A stretch of DNA of 64,000 bases from Actinomycetales bacterium (GTDB lineage: Bacteria; Actinomycetota; Actinomycetes; S36-B12), in NCBI GenBank assembly GCA_016125355.1, contig WGLX01000010.1, forward strand, positions 169,897 to 233,896, written 5' to 3'. Numbering within the stretch: the stretch's first letter is position 1; each line of letters begins with the position of its first letter. Both the position numbers and the translations under genes were made by a program. The notes beneath the pieces were generated by a model. It saw only the letters and a list, made by a program, of their open reading frames with translations, was not told where the DNA came from and did no database searches. Shown one piece after another: positions 19,913 through 30,228 of this stretch.

Positions 19913-20491
19913 ATGGCCATCGTCCACCGAGCCGAGCTGAAGCCCTCGAAGATGGAGCTCCTCGCCACCTGGCTCCCTGATCGTGACTGGTTTGCCGGCG
20001 TGGAGGATTCCGCGCCGTTGGATCGGGTGTCTGCATTCCGGTTCGATGACCCTGCCGGTGAGGTCGGCATCGAGACCTTCATCGTGGGCCTCGGTGATCG
20101 TCGGTTCCATGTCCCCCTCACGTACCGCGGCGCGCCGCTGCCCGAGGGTGCCCTGGTGGGCACACTCGAGCACTCCGTCCTCGGCCCGCGATGGGTCTAT
20201 GACGGCCCCACGGACCCGGTCTACACGTCGGTGGTCCGCGAGGTGATCCGTTCCGGCGGCCAGGACGTGGACATGGTCCTGGACGATGGCACCCCGGTCC
20301 CGCGGCTGGACTGGTGGGGCCGCGCCGTCGGCACTGGAGCGCCGGCCGAGTGGTCTGGCGACGAGCTCGTCGTGGCTCGCGAGCTGCCGACGACCATGGA
20401 GCCGGACGCCCCGGCCCTTCTCGGCAGTTGGCTCGGGCTGGCCGAGCCCACCGCCCTTGCCTGGCTCGTCGACCCTCAGGAGGCCTTGTGA
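19913..20491 (+). CDS. conserved actinobacterial hypothetical (maltokinase N-terminal cap-like)
   Basis: MAIVHRAELKPSKMELLATWLPDRDWF...FRFDDPAGEVGIETFIVGLGDRRFHVPLTYRGAPLP; TAGCGT 6 nt before ATG. Confidence 0.75.
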   Translation: MAIVHRAELKPSKMELLATWLPDRDWFAGVEDSAPLDRVSAFRFDDPAGEVGIETFIVGLGDRRFHVPLTYRGAPLPEGALVGTLEHSVLGPRWVYDGPTDPVYTSVVREVIRSGGQDVDMVLDDGTPVPRLDWWGRAVGTGAPAEWSGDELVVARELPTTMEPDAPALLGSWLGLAEPTALAWLVDPQEAL

Positions 20492-20925
20492 ACCGCGTGA
20501 GCATCTACCTCAACACGATCGGCCGGACCGAGGAGCAGTTCCGGTTCTACGGCTCGGTGTTCGGCAGCGAGCCCACCGCGCTGCAGCGGATGTCCGAGGT
20601 ACCTGCGCAGCCCGGCCAGCCCGAGCTTCCTGAGGACGAGCGGGATGCCGTGATGCACGTCGAGCTCGAGATCCTCGGCGGCACGGTGCTCATGGGCACC
20701 GACATGCTGCGGTCGATGGGACACGAGCTGCGGATCGGGAACAACGTCGCCATCAACCTCGAGCCCGAGACCCTGGCGGAGGGCCAGCGGATCTTCGCCG
20801 CGCTCTCCGAGGGCGCCACCGACGTCGTGCCGCTGCAGGAGATGTTCTGGGGGGCCCAGTGGGGCGTGCTGCTCGATCGCTACGGGGTGCGCTGGATGGT
20901 GAACGTCCCCGCGTCGGACGGCTGA
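20488..20925 (+). CDS. VOC (glyoxalase/PhnB-like) family protein
   Basis: SIYLNTIGRTEEQFRFYGSVFGSEPTALQRMSEVP...MLRSMGHELRIGNNVAINLEPE...FWGAQWGVLLDRYGVRWMVN. Confidence 0.85.
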   Translation: MNRVSIYLNTIGRTEEQFRFYGSVFGSEPTALQRMSEVPAQPGQPELPEDERDAVMHVELEILGGTVLMGTDMLRSMGHELRIGNNVAINLEPETLAEGQRIFAALSEGATDVVPLQEMFWGAQWGVLLDRYGVRWMVNVPASDG

Positions 20926-20957
20926 CCGCCGACGACGGTGCGCGGGCGACTCGGTAG

Positions 20958-22410
<1,453 letters not shown>

Positions 22411-22422
<12 letters not shown>

Positions 22423-22902
22423 GCCGGTACCGTAGTGCTGCACCCAGTAGCTGCCGTACTCCGTTCCCGGACCCGCGGCGTAGCCGAAGCCCACGTGGGT
22501 CACCTGCGGGTCCGTCATGACCGCCAGGTGCGCTGGTGAGGCGCGCCAGGCCCGCATGACCTGCACCACGGTCTGCTGCCCCCCGGCGAGGTTCTCCCCC
22601 GCCATCTTGGGGTGATAGCCGGCCGCGGAGATGCGACTGAGGAGGGTGCTGCCGTCGGGCCCGATGTGCCCGACGACGCCGGACTGGGCCATCACCTTGG
22701 CGTACCGCTCCGCGGACTCCTCGAGAGCACCGCACTCGTGCACGGGGGCCACGCCGACCGACGCCCGGACGGCGTTGACCTTCTCCAGCATCCGCGTCCG
22801 CCACTGCGGCCCGACCGCGTCCGCGGGTGCCGCGACGAGCGCGGCGAGCAGCATGGCGAGCAGGCTGGCGACCGTGACGAGGCCGAGTCGGGAGCGGGTC
22901 AC
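22411..22902 (-). CDS. secreted CAP (SCP/PR1-like) domain protein
   Basis: signal peptide VTRSRLGLVTVASLLAMLLAALVAAPADA; SAERYAKVMAQSGVVGHIGPDGSTLLSRISAAGYHPKMAGENLAGG; ORF extends upstream to 22953. Confidence 0.82.
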
Positions 22903-23018
22903 CGCGCTAGTCTCCCCCACCGCGGGGGTGGATCGGACCACGACAAGGGGCATTCCGCTATTCGGACGCTGTCCTTACCAGATGCTTACCAACCGGAAGG
23001 CTTTCTGGGGAACCGACG

Positions 23019-23045
23019 GGAATACCTGCATCGTCCTACGCGTAC
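23019..23045 (+). promoter_or_regulatory. putative SigR/SigH-type promoter GGAAT-N18-GTA upstream of rbpA
   Basis: GGGAATACCTGCATCGTCCTACGCGTAC; consensus GGAAT-N18-GTT. Confidence 0.5.
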
Positions 23046-23076
23046 AAGCCTATGTGGCCTCGTGAAGGGACGGACC

Positions 23077-23442
23077 ATGGCTGAATCAATGCGCGGCACC
23101 CGCCTCGGTGCCTTGAGTTACGAGACTGACGCCCATGTGACGCCGGCCGAGCGCATGGCCGTTACCTATGTATGCCCCCAGGGGCATCGCTCCGTCGTGC
23201 CTTACTCCGTGGAGGCCGAGGAGATCCCCTTCGAGTGGACCTGTCGGTGCGGTCAGATCGCGACCCGCCCCGACGTCGACGCCCCGGAGGCGAAGCCGGA
23301 GAAGCACCAGCGCACGCACTGGGACATGCTGCTCGAGCGGCGGACGATCGCCGAGCTCGAGGAGCTGCTGGCGGAGCGGCTGGAACTTCTCCACGCCATG
23401 CAGGGTGACACCCGGCGCAAGGAGCTGCGCAAGTCGGCGTGA
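23077..23442 (+). CDS. rbpA: RNA polymerase-binding protein RbpA
   Basis: MRGTRLGALSYETDAHVTPAERMAVTYVCPQGHRSVVPYSVEAEEIPFEWTCRCGQIA...KTHWDMLLERRTIAELEELL-type tail. Confidence 0.93.
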   Translation: MAESMRGTRLGALSYETDAHVTPAERMAVTYVCPQGHRSVVPYSVEAEEIPFEWTCRCGQIATRPDVDAPEAKPEKHQRTHWDMLLERRTIAELEELLAERLELLHAMQGDTRRKELRKSA

Positions 23443-23934
23443 CTAGGAGTCGATCGACCTAGGTGGCGTGGGCGGCCCGGATGGGCCGCCTTCGTCATCT
23501 CGGGGGTCCTCGCGATGCACCACCGTGCCCTGCACCACATCGCCCCCCGGATACCGGACGCCGGGCATCCGCAGGGTCGGCACCCGCGCGGTCAGCCACG
23601 AGCGCGCCCGCTCTCGGAAGAGGCGCTGGGTCACCGGGATGGCGAGCAGCAGCCCGACCAGGTCGCTCCAGAACCCCGGAATCATGATGAGCACTCCCCC
23701 GACGAAGGTCAGGGCGTGCCGGCCCGCATCGGGCTGCTGTCCGGTGGTGGCGGCCTGCTGGGCATCGGCCAGGGCGGCGTCGCCGGCATTGCGCATGATC
23801 GCGAACCCGACCGGGAAGCCGAGCAGCAGCAGGAGCAGCATCCAGCCCCAGCCGATCCAGACGGCCACCGCATACGCGGTGGCCACTTCGAGCAGCGGGT
23901 AGCCGAAGAGCAGCAGCCTCGAGCGGAAGGTCAT
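23443..23934 (-). CDS. fxsA: FxsA family membrane protein
   Basis: MTFRSRLLLFGYPLLEVATAYAVAVWIGWGWMLLLLLLGFPVGFAIMRN; GGVLIMIPGFWSDLVGLLL. Confidence 0.88.
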   Translation of the reverse strand: MTFRSRLLLFGYPLLEVATAYAVAVWIGWGWMLLLLLLGFPVGFAIMRNAGDAALADAQQAATTGQQPDAGRHALTFVGGVLIMIPGFWSDLVGLLLAIPVTQRLFRERARSWLTARVPTLRMPGVRYPGGDVVQGTVVHREDPRDDEGGPSGPPTPPRSIDS

Positions 23935-24713
23935 CGCGCCGTGCCCTGGGCGCGTCGCTGGTGGGCCCGGCGCCGCACGCGGGTGACCTTGTCGTCGATC
24001 CCCCAGACGGTCACCCGCCAGAGCGCCTCGGCGACGATCTTCCGGCTCATCTTGCTCACGCCGGCGGTCCGCTCCACGAACGTGATGGGCACCTCCTTGA
24101 CCACCAGCCCCCGCTGGACGGCCCGCCAGGCGAGGTCGATCTGGAAGCAATAGCCCTGGGACGCGACCTCGTGCAGGTCGAGCTTGCGCAGCGTGTCGGC
24201 CCGGAACGCCCGGTAGCCGCCCGTGGCATCGTGGATCGGCATGCCGAGCACGATCCGCGTGTACGCGGTGCCGCCTCGCGAGATGAACTGGCGGGACTTC
24301 GGCCAGTTGACCGTCGCTCCCCCGGGCACCCAGCGGGAGCCCAGCACGAGGTCCGCGCCTCGCAGCGCGTCCAGCAGTCGCGGCAGCTGCTCGGGCTGGT
24401 GGGAGCCGTCCGCATCCATCTCCACCACGACGTCGAAGCCCTCGGCGAGGGCCCACGAGAACCCCGCCAGGTAGGCCGCGCCGAGGCCCTCCTTGCCGAG
24501 CCGGTGCATCACGTGGATGTGGTCGTCGGCCTCGGCCAGCTCGTCGGCCAGCCGTCCGGTGCCATCCGGCGAGTTGTCGTCCGCCACGAGGATGTGCGCT
24601 TCCGGGACCGACGTGCGCACCCTGCCCACGATGGTCGGCAGGGTGGTCAGCTCGTTGAACGTGGGGATGATGACCACGATGCGGCCGAGGTCCGCGAAGT
24701 CCGTGGAGGTCAT
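23931..24713 (-). CDS. ppm1: polyprenol monophosphomannose synthase-like GT2 glycosyltransferase
   Basis: VVIIPTFNELTTLPTIVGRVRTSVPEAHILVADDNSPDGTGRLADELA; VVEMDADGSHQPEQLP. Confidence 0.9.
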   Translation of the reverse strand: MTSTDFADLGRIVVIIPTFNELTTLPTIVGRVRTSVPEAHILVADDNSPDGTGRLADELAEADDHIHVMHRLGKEGLGAAYLAGFSWALAEGFDVVVEMDADGSHQPEQLPRLLDALRGADLVLGSRWVPGGATVNWPKSRQFISRGGTAYTRIVLGMPIHDATGGYRAFRADTLRKLDLHEVASQGYCFQIDLAWRAVQRGLVVKEVPITFVERTAGVSKMSRKIVAEALWRVTVWGIDDKVTRVRRRAHQRRAQGTAR

Positions 24714-24747
24714 TCGACCACCCTAGGGGATCGGGTGACGGCGACCG

Positions 24748-26280
24748 CTACGAGTCGTCCGTGCGTCGTGCCACGACGATGCTGACGGCGGCGGCCACGA
24801 GTGCTGCGAGGATCAGCAGCCACTCCACCGCGCTGCCGATGACCGACGCCGGTGTCGTGGAGCCGCGCAGGGGCACGTCCGCGACCAGCCACCCGGTCTG
24901 GTCTTCGTCGAGTTGCTGCTGGACGCTCCGGTCGGCATGGATGACCGCGCTGATTCCGGAAGTGGCGGCGACGAGCACCGTGCGACCGAACTCGGTCGCT
25001 CGCAGGCGCTCGATCTGGAGCTGCTGCGCCGGCTGGGCAGTGCCGCCGTAGGTGGCGTTGTTGGTCTGCACGGTGAGGACCCGAGCGCCGCCCTGGACGA
25101 CGGCGTCGACCACCTCGCTGTAGGCGATCTCGAAGCAGATGACGTCCCCGACCTCGATGCCGCCGATCTGCAGGTTGCCCGGGCGGTCGCCGCCGAGGAA
25201 GTCCCGCGGAACGCGGTCGAAGCGCTGGATGAACCGCGAGAGCAGCCCCCGGAACGGCACGTACTCACCGAAGGGGACCGGGTGAGTCTTGATGTACATC
25301 TGCGTCGGTCCCGCGACCGGGTCCCAGACGATGCCGACATTCCACACGGCGTCGTCGCGGCCAGGAACGGTGGTGACCGCACCGACGAGGATCGGGGCGC
25401 CGACGGCCCCCGCTGCGGCGGTGATGGCGTCCGCGACGGACGGGTCGGCGAAGGGGTCGATGTCGGTCGAGTTCTCCGGCCACAGCACGAAGTCCGGTCG
25501 GGGTGCGCTGCCGGCATCGATGGCCTGGGCGAGGTCGAGGGTGGCGCGGACGTGGTTGTCGAGGACGGCCCGACGCACGTCCATGGCCCCCATCCCGACC
25601 TGCGGCGTGCCGCCCTGGACGATCGCGATGGTCGCTTCGGGCGCACCGCCCACGTCGTCGCCGGTGGTGGGGATCGGCACGAGGAGCGAGCCGACGACCG
25701 ACACGACGATGACGGCGAGCCAGCCCGCGGCCGGGCGCAGCCGGCGAGCGCCCGCAGCGCGGGCAAGGGCCACCAGCGCGGCGCCGATGAGCGCCACGAC
25801 GAAGGTCACGAACGGAGCCCCCGCCAGGGCCGCCCAGTTGGCCAGCGGTCCGTCCACCTGCGAGTACGAGACGTTGCCCCACGGGAAGCCGCCCCAGGGG
25901 ATCCGGGCGCGCAGGCCCTCGGCGAGCACCCAGCTCGCGGCGATCCAGACGGGCGCCCAGGGCAGCCTGCTGGTCAGGGCGGTGCCCACGCCGGCCAGGG
26001 CGATCCAGGCACCGCACAGCAGTGACAGGGCGATCCACGCGTCGGCTCCGATCACCTGCATCCACGCGAGCAGGGGCAGGAAGAAGGCCAGTCCGGCCAG
26101 CAGCCCGACGCCAAGACCGCGGCGCACCCGTGCGCCCCAGAGCGCGGCGGTGATCAGGGCGATCCCGGCCACGGCAGCCGGGCCGAAGGCCACCGGCGGA
26201 TAGGCGAGCCAGAGCACGAGGCCCCCGACGACGGCCAGGGCGATGGAGGCTGGAAGCCGGACGAGCGGGGCTGTGCTCAC
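24748..26280 (-). CDS. lnt: apolipoprotein N-acyltransferase
   Basis: WPENSTDIDPF, KTHPVPFGEYVPFRG, VICFEIAYSEVV, NNATYGGTAQPAQQLQIERLRATEFGR; start GTG overlapping the amidohydrolase stop. Confidence 0.93.
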   Translation of the reverse strand: MSTAPLVRLPASIALAVVGGLVLWLAYPPVAFGPAAVAGIALITAALWGARVRRGLGVGLLAGLAFFLPLLAWMQVIGADAWIALSLLCGAWIALAGVGTALTSRLPWAPVWIAASWVLAEGLRARIPWGGFPWGNVSYSQVDGPLANWAALAGAPFVTFVVALIGAALVALARAAGARRLRPAAGWLAVIVVSVVGSLLVPIPTTGDDVGGAPEATIAIVQGGTPQVGMGAMDVRRAVLDNHVRATLDLAQAIDAGSAPRPDFVLWPENSTDIDPFADPSVADAITAAAGAVGAPILVGAVTTVPGRDDAVWNVGIVWDPVAGPTQMYIKTHPVPFGEYVPFRGLLSRFIQRFDRVPRDFLGGDRPGNLQIGGIEVGDVICFEIAYSEVVDAVVQGGARVLTVQTNNATYGGTAQPAQQLQIERLRATEFGRTVLVAATSGISAVIHADRSVQQQLDEDQTGWLVADVPLRGSTTPASVIGSAVEWLLILAALVAAAVSIVVARRTDDS

Positions 26281-27914
26281 GACCCCTCGAGTTCCCCGGT
26301 GTCGTGCACGACGCACCCGTGGACGACGGTCCGCAGGCACCGCGGGAGCGGTTCGTCGGGCCGCAGGTCGGGCAGGCCGGGGGTGCCCGACCGCGGGTCG
26401 GTCGACCACGCCGCGACCCGCTCGTCGGGCGCCTGCACGACGACCTCGCCGGTCTCCCAGATGGCCAGATGGGCGGGCGCACCGGGAGCCAGGACTCCCG
26501 TGCCGGGCTCGCCGACCGATCGCCAGCCCGCGCGGGTGTGCGCGGAGAACGCCGCGCGCGCGGACATCCGCTGCGCGGGGATGGTGTGGTGCACCGCGGC
26601 ACGCACGGCGGCCCAGGGACCGAGGTCGGTGACCGGGGCATCCGAGCCGAAGGCCACCAGGACCCCCGCCGCCACCAGGTCCGCGAAGCGGTTCATCGTC
26701 GCGGCCCGATCGGGCCCGAGGCGCTGCTCGTACATGCCGTGAGCACCGCCCCAGTGGCCGTCGAACATCGGCTGCATGGAGGCCGTCACGCCCCACTCGG
26801 CGAGCCGGGTGATGTGGTCGTCCGCGAGCATCTCGGCGTGCTCCAGGCGGTGCTGTCCGGACCGGATACTGGTGAGACCGACGTCGGCGACGGCTCGGCC
26901 CAGTCCGTCGACGACGGCCTGCGATGCCGCGTCCCCGATGACGTGGAAGCCAGCCTGCAGCCCCGCTCTCGTGGCGGCCGCGACGTGATGGGCGACCGCC
27001 TCCGCGTCGAGGTAGGCGGCCCCGCACGTGTCAGGCGCATCCGCGTAGGCCGTGGACAGGCAGGCGGTACGGGATCCGATGGCACCGTCCATGAACAGGT
27101 CGCCGCCCACGCCGATAGCACCGAGGGCGAGCGCGCGCTCGATGCCTCCCGAGGCCGCCAGCTCACCCCAGTACCCCGTGACCAGCGGCCCCGGCTCGAT
27201 CTGCGCTCGATCGACCAGGTCCGCGAGGTCGGCCTCGGAGGAGATCGTCGGCCCGGCCATCTCATGGACGGCGACGATCCCCAGGGTCGCCGCGTGCTGC
27301 CGCATGGCCCGCTGGGCATCGGCCCGCTGACCGGCGCCGACGGTGCCGAGGATGTGCTCGCGCACGGCGTGGTGCGCCTCGCGGCTGAGCGGCCCACTCG
27401 GACTCCACCCCGGGAGCGAGGCGATCTCCGGGACGGACGATGTCAGGGCGGTCGACACCGCCGCGGAGTGCACGTCGACGCGGGACAGGTACACCGGCAC
27501 GTTACCCGCGACGGCGTCGATCTCCTCCCGGCTCGGTGGGCGTGCCTCGCTCCACCGCGTCTCGTCCCAGCCGTGTCCGATGACCGGCGTGCCCGGCGTG
27601 CGGCGGATGCGCTCGGCGAGCAGGCCGAGGGCCTCGGCGAGGCCCGCCGTTCGGCTGAGGTCCAGGCCGGTGAGGGTGAGCCCGGTACTCGTGGCGTGGA
27701 CGTGCGCATCGACGAATCCGGGGGTCACGAGCGCGCCCCGGAGGTCCACCACACGGTCGGCCGCATCGAGATGGGCCTCGGCCGCCGACTCCTCCCCCAG
27801 CCAGGCCACGGTCGCCCCGTCGACCAGCATGGCCGTCGCGAACGGGTCCGCCGGCGAGTAGATCATGCCGTTGCGCAGGAGGACGCGCTCCTGCCCGGCC
27901 CAACCAGGCAGCAT
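26277..27914 (-). CDS. amidohydrolase family protein (YtcJ-like)
   Basis: RNGMIYSPADPFATAMLVDGATVAWLGE; GALVTPGFVDAHVHATSTGLTLTGLDLS; GSDAPVTDLGPWAAV. Confidence 0.88.
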   Translation of the reverse strand: MLPGWAGQERVLLRNGMIYSPADPFATAMLVDGATVAWLGEESAAEAHLDAADRVVDLRGALVTPGFVDAHVHATSTGLTLTGLDLSRTAGLAEALGLLAERIRRTPGTPVIGHGWDETRWSEARPPSREEIDAVAGNVPVYLSRVDVHSAAVSTALTSSVPEIASLPGWSPSGPLSREAHHAVREHILGTVGAGQRADAQRAMRQHAATLGIVAVHEMAGPTISSEADLADLVDRAQIEPGPLVTGYWGELAASGGIERALALGAIGVGGDLFMDGAIGSRTACLSTAYADAPDTCGAAYLDAEAVAHHVAAATRAGLQAGFHVIGDAASQAVVDGLGRAVADVGLTSIRSGQHRLEHAEMLADDHITRLAEWGVTASMQPMFDGHWGGAHGMYEQRLGPDRAATMNRFADLVAAGVLVAFGSDAPVTDLGPWAAVRAAVHHTIPAQRMSARAAFSAHTRAGWRSVGEPGTGVLAPGAPAHLAIWETGEVVVQAPDERVAAWSTDPRSGTPGLPDLRPDEPLPRCLRTVVHGCVVHDTGELEGS

Positions 27915-27916
27915 CC

Positions 27917-29086
27917 CTATCGATCCCCCGCGAGGGACCGGCCGATGACCAGGCGCTGGATCTGGTTGGTGCCTTCCACGATCTGGAGCACCTTGGCCTC
28001 ACGGAAGTAGCGCTCCACCGGGAAGTCACGGGTGTACCCGGCGCCGCCGAGCACCTGAACCGCATCGGTGGTGACGCGCATGGCGGCGTCGGTGCTCGCC
28101 AGCTTGGCCATCGCAGCCTGCGTGCTGAACGGCAGGCCCGCATCGCGTCGCCGGGCTGCGTCGACGTAGAGCGCCCGGGACGAGGCCACGGCCGTGGCCA
28201 TGTCGGCCAGCAGGAACGAGATTCCCTGGAAGTCGGCGATCGGTCGCCCGAACTGACGGCGTTCCCGAGCGTAGGCGACGGCCGCATCGAGGGCGGCCTG
28301 AGCCACCCCGACCGCGCAGGCCGCAATGCCGAGGCGGCCGGCGTCGAGGGCGGACAGCGCGATGCCGAAGCCCTGCCCCTCCTCACCCATGCGCCGCTCG
28401 ACGGGCACCTGCACGCCCTCGAACAGCAGTTGGGCCGTGGGCGATGCGTTGCCGCCCATCTTGTGCTCGCGAGGCAGTGCGGAGAGGCCCTCCGACCGGC
28501 CGTCGACGAACAGGCAGCTGATCCCCTTGGGACCGGGTCCTCCCGTGCGGACCATTGCGACGTAGAAGTCGGCCACGCCGCCGTGCGTGATCCAGGCCTT
28601 GTGGCCGTTGACCACGTAGTGGTCGCCCTCGAGACGGGCCGTCGTGGACAGGGACGCCGCGTCCGAGCCGGCGTCGGGCTCCGAGAGGCAGTAGCCGCCC
28701 AGCAGGGAGCCGCCGAGCAGGTCGGGAAGCCAGCGATCCTGCTGATCCGGGGTGCCGCGGGTGACGAGGGGGAAGCACGCGAGCCAGTGCACGGAGACGC
28801 TCACCCCGACGGTCATCCACGCCCGGCTCAGCTCCTCGAGCACCTGGAGGTAGACCTCCGTGGGCTGGGCGGCCCCGCCATGCTCCTCCGGATAGGGCAG
28901 GCCCAGGATGCCGAGCTCACCGAGCGCGGCCAGCGCACCGCGCGGGAACTCCGCAGACTCCTCGGCCGCGTCCGCGCGCGGCGCCAGCTCCTTCGCAGCG
29001 AAGTCCTCGACCATGGCCATGAGGTCGACGGCCTCCGCCGTCGGGAGGAGCCGGGTGACGGACGCGCCCTTCCACGTATGCGTCAT
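27917..29086 (-). CDS. acyl-CoA dehydrogenase
   Basis: GGYCLSEPDAGSDAASLSTTARLEGDHYVVNGHKAWITHG; QVLGGAGYTRDFPVERYFREAKVLQIVEGTNQIQRLVI. Confidence 0.95.
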   Translation of the reverse strand: MTHTWKGASVTRLLPTAEAVDLMAMVEDFAAKELAPRADAAEESAEFPRGALAALGELGILGLPYPEEHGGAAQPTEVYLQVLEELSRAWMTVGVSVSVHWLACFPLVTRGTPDQQDRWLPDLLGGSLLGGYCLSEPDAGSDAASLSTTARLEGDHYVVNGHKAWITHGGVADFYVAMVRTGGPGPKGISCLFVDGRSEGLSALPREHKMGGNASPTAQLLFEGVQVPVERRMGEEGQGFGIALSALDAGRLGIAACAVGVAQAALDAAVAYARERRQFGRPIADFQGISFLLADMATAVASSRALYVDAARRRDAGLPFSTQAAMAKLASTDAAMRVTTDAVQVLGGAGYTRDFPVERYFREAKVLQIVEGTNQIQRLVIGRSLAGDR

Positions 29087-30189
29087 GCGACGATCACCAG
29101 CTCCCGCGGACCCTGATTGGCCACAAGGGGTCCGTCCGCGGTGGCGATGACGATGTCCTCGATGCGGGCGCCGTACTGCCCCTCCACGTAGAAGCCGGGC
29201 TCCACGCTGAACGCCATGCCCGGCTCGAGGGGGCGCGCGTTGCCGGACACGATGTAGGGATCCTCGTGGGTGTCGAGCCCGATCCCGTGGCCCGTGCGGT
29301 GGATGAACAGCTCGCCCATCCCGGCGGCGGTCAGCACGTCGCGCGCGGCAGCGTCGACGCTCTCGCAGGAGACCCCGGCGGCGACGTGGCGGACGGCCGC
29401 CTGCTGGGCCTCCAGCAGCACGGCGTACTGCTCGGCGAACCCGTCCGGGACGCTGCCGAGTGCGTAGGTGCGCGTGCAGTCGCTGCGGTAGCCGTCGGGC
29501 ATGGTGCCGCCGATGTCGACGACCACGACGTCTCCGGGCTGGAGAACGCGGTCGGAGACCTCATGGTGCGGACTCGCGCCATTGGGGCCGCTGCCCACGA
29601 TGATGAAGTCGACTCGCACGTGCCCCTCCCGCAGGATGAGGTCGGCGATGTCCGAGCCCACCTCGCGCTCGGTGCGCCCTGGGCGGAGCAGGGACGGCAC
29701 TGCGGCGTGGACCCGGTCGATCGCAGCCCCGGCACGCAGGAGAGCCCCGATCTCGGCCTCGTCCTTGCGCATCCGAAGCTCGGAGATGTGGGGGCCGGCG
29801 AGCACCTGCTCGGCGTTCGGCAGCGCCGCCCGCAGGGCCAGGACCTTCTCGGCCCACATGTGGTTGTCGACCGCGACCCGGTCGACCGGGCCGAGCACCG
29901 ACGCCACCATCGCGTACGGATCGTCGAGCTCCCCCCAGGGATGCAGCTGCACGCCGAGTCTCCCGAGCGGGCTCGCCTCGGCCGCCAGCCGCTCCAGCCG
30001 TGGGAGGACCAGGGAGATCGGGCCCGACGCGGGCACGACGAGGCAGGTCAGCCGCTCCAGCGGCACGGCGTCATAGCCGGTCAGGTACTGCAGGTCCTGG
30101 CCCGGTGCCACGAGCAGGGCATCCACGCCCGCTCGAGCCGCCAGGTCCTGCACGGCGGCCAACCGGGCCGCGTGCTCGCCATCGCGCAT
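29083..30189 (-). CDS. M24 family Xaa-Pro aminopeptidase
   Basis: VVVDIGGTMPDGYRSDCTRTYALG; HRTGHGIGLDTHEDPYIVSG; GMAFSVEPGFYVEGQYGARIED. Confidence 0.92.
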   Translation of the reverse strand: MRDGEHAARLAAVQDLAARAGVDALLVAPGQDLQYLTGYDAVPLERLTCLVVPASGPISLVLPRLERLAAEASPLGRLGVQLHPWGELDDPYAMVASVLGPVDRVAVDNHMWAEKVLALRAALPNAEQVLAGPHISELRMRKDEAEIGALLRAGAAIDRVHAAVPSLLRPGRTEREVGSDIADLILREGHVRVDFIIVGSGPNGASPHHEVSDRVLQPGDVVVVDIGGTMPDGYRSDCTRTYALGSVPDGFAEQYAVLLEAQQAAVRHVAAGVSCESVDAAARDVLTAAGMGELFIHRTGHGIGLDTHEDPYIVSGNARPLEPGMAFSVEPGFYVEGQYGARIEDIVIATADGPLVANQGPRELVIVA

Positions 30190-30228
30190 GAGGCTCCCCT
30201 CGGTCCGCTCGATCCTATGCTGCTGGCT

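Noticed and set aside
19509-20036. 175-aa minus-strand ORF across the TGACC/SOS island
   Set aside because: No recognisable motifs, runs through palindromes and antisense to the conserved 19913 gene; unlikely to be coding
29266-30228. N-terminal extension of the 5'-3' exonuclease ORF
   Set aside because: Antisense to the M24 peptidase; promoter and leaderless start at 30229 explain the true N-terminus
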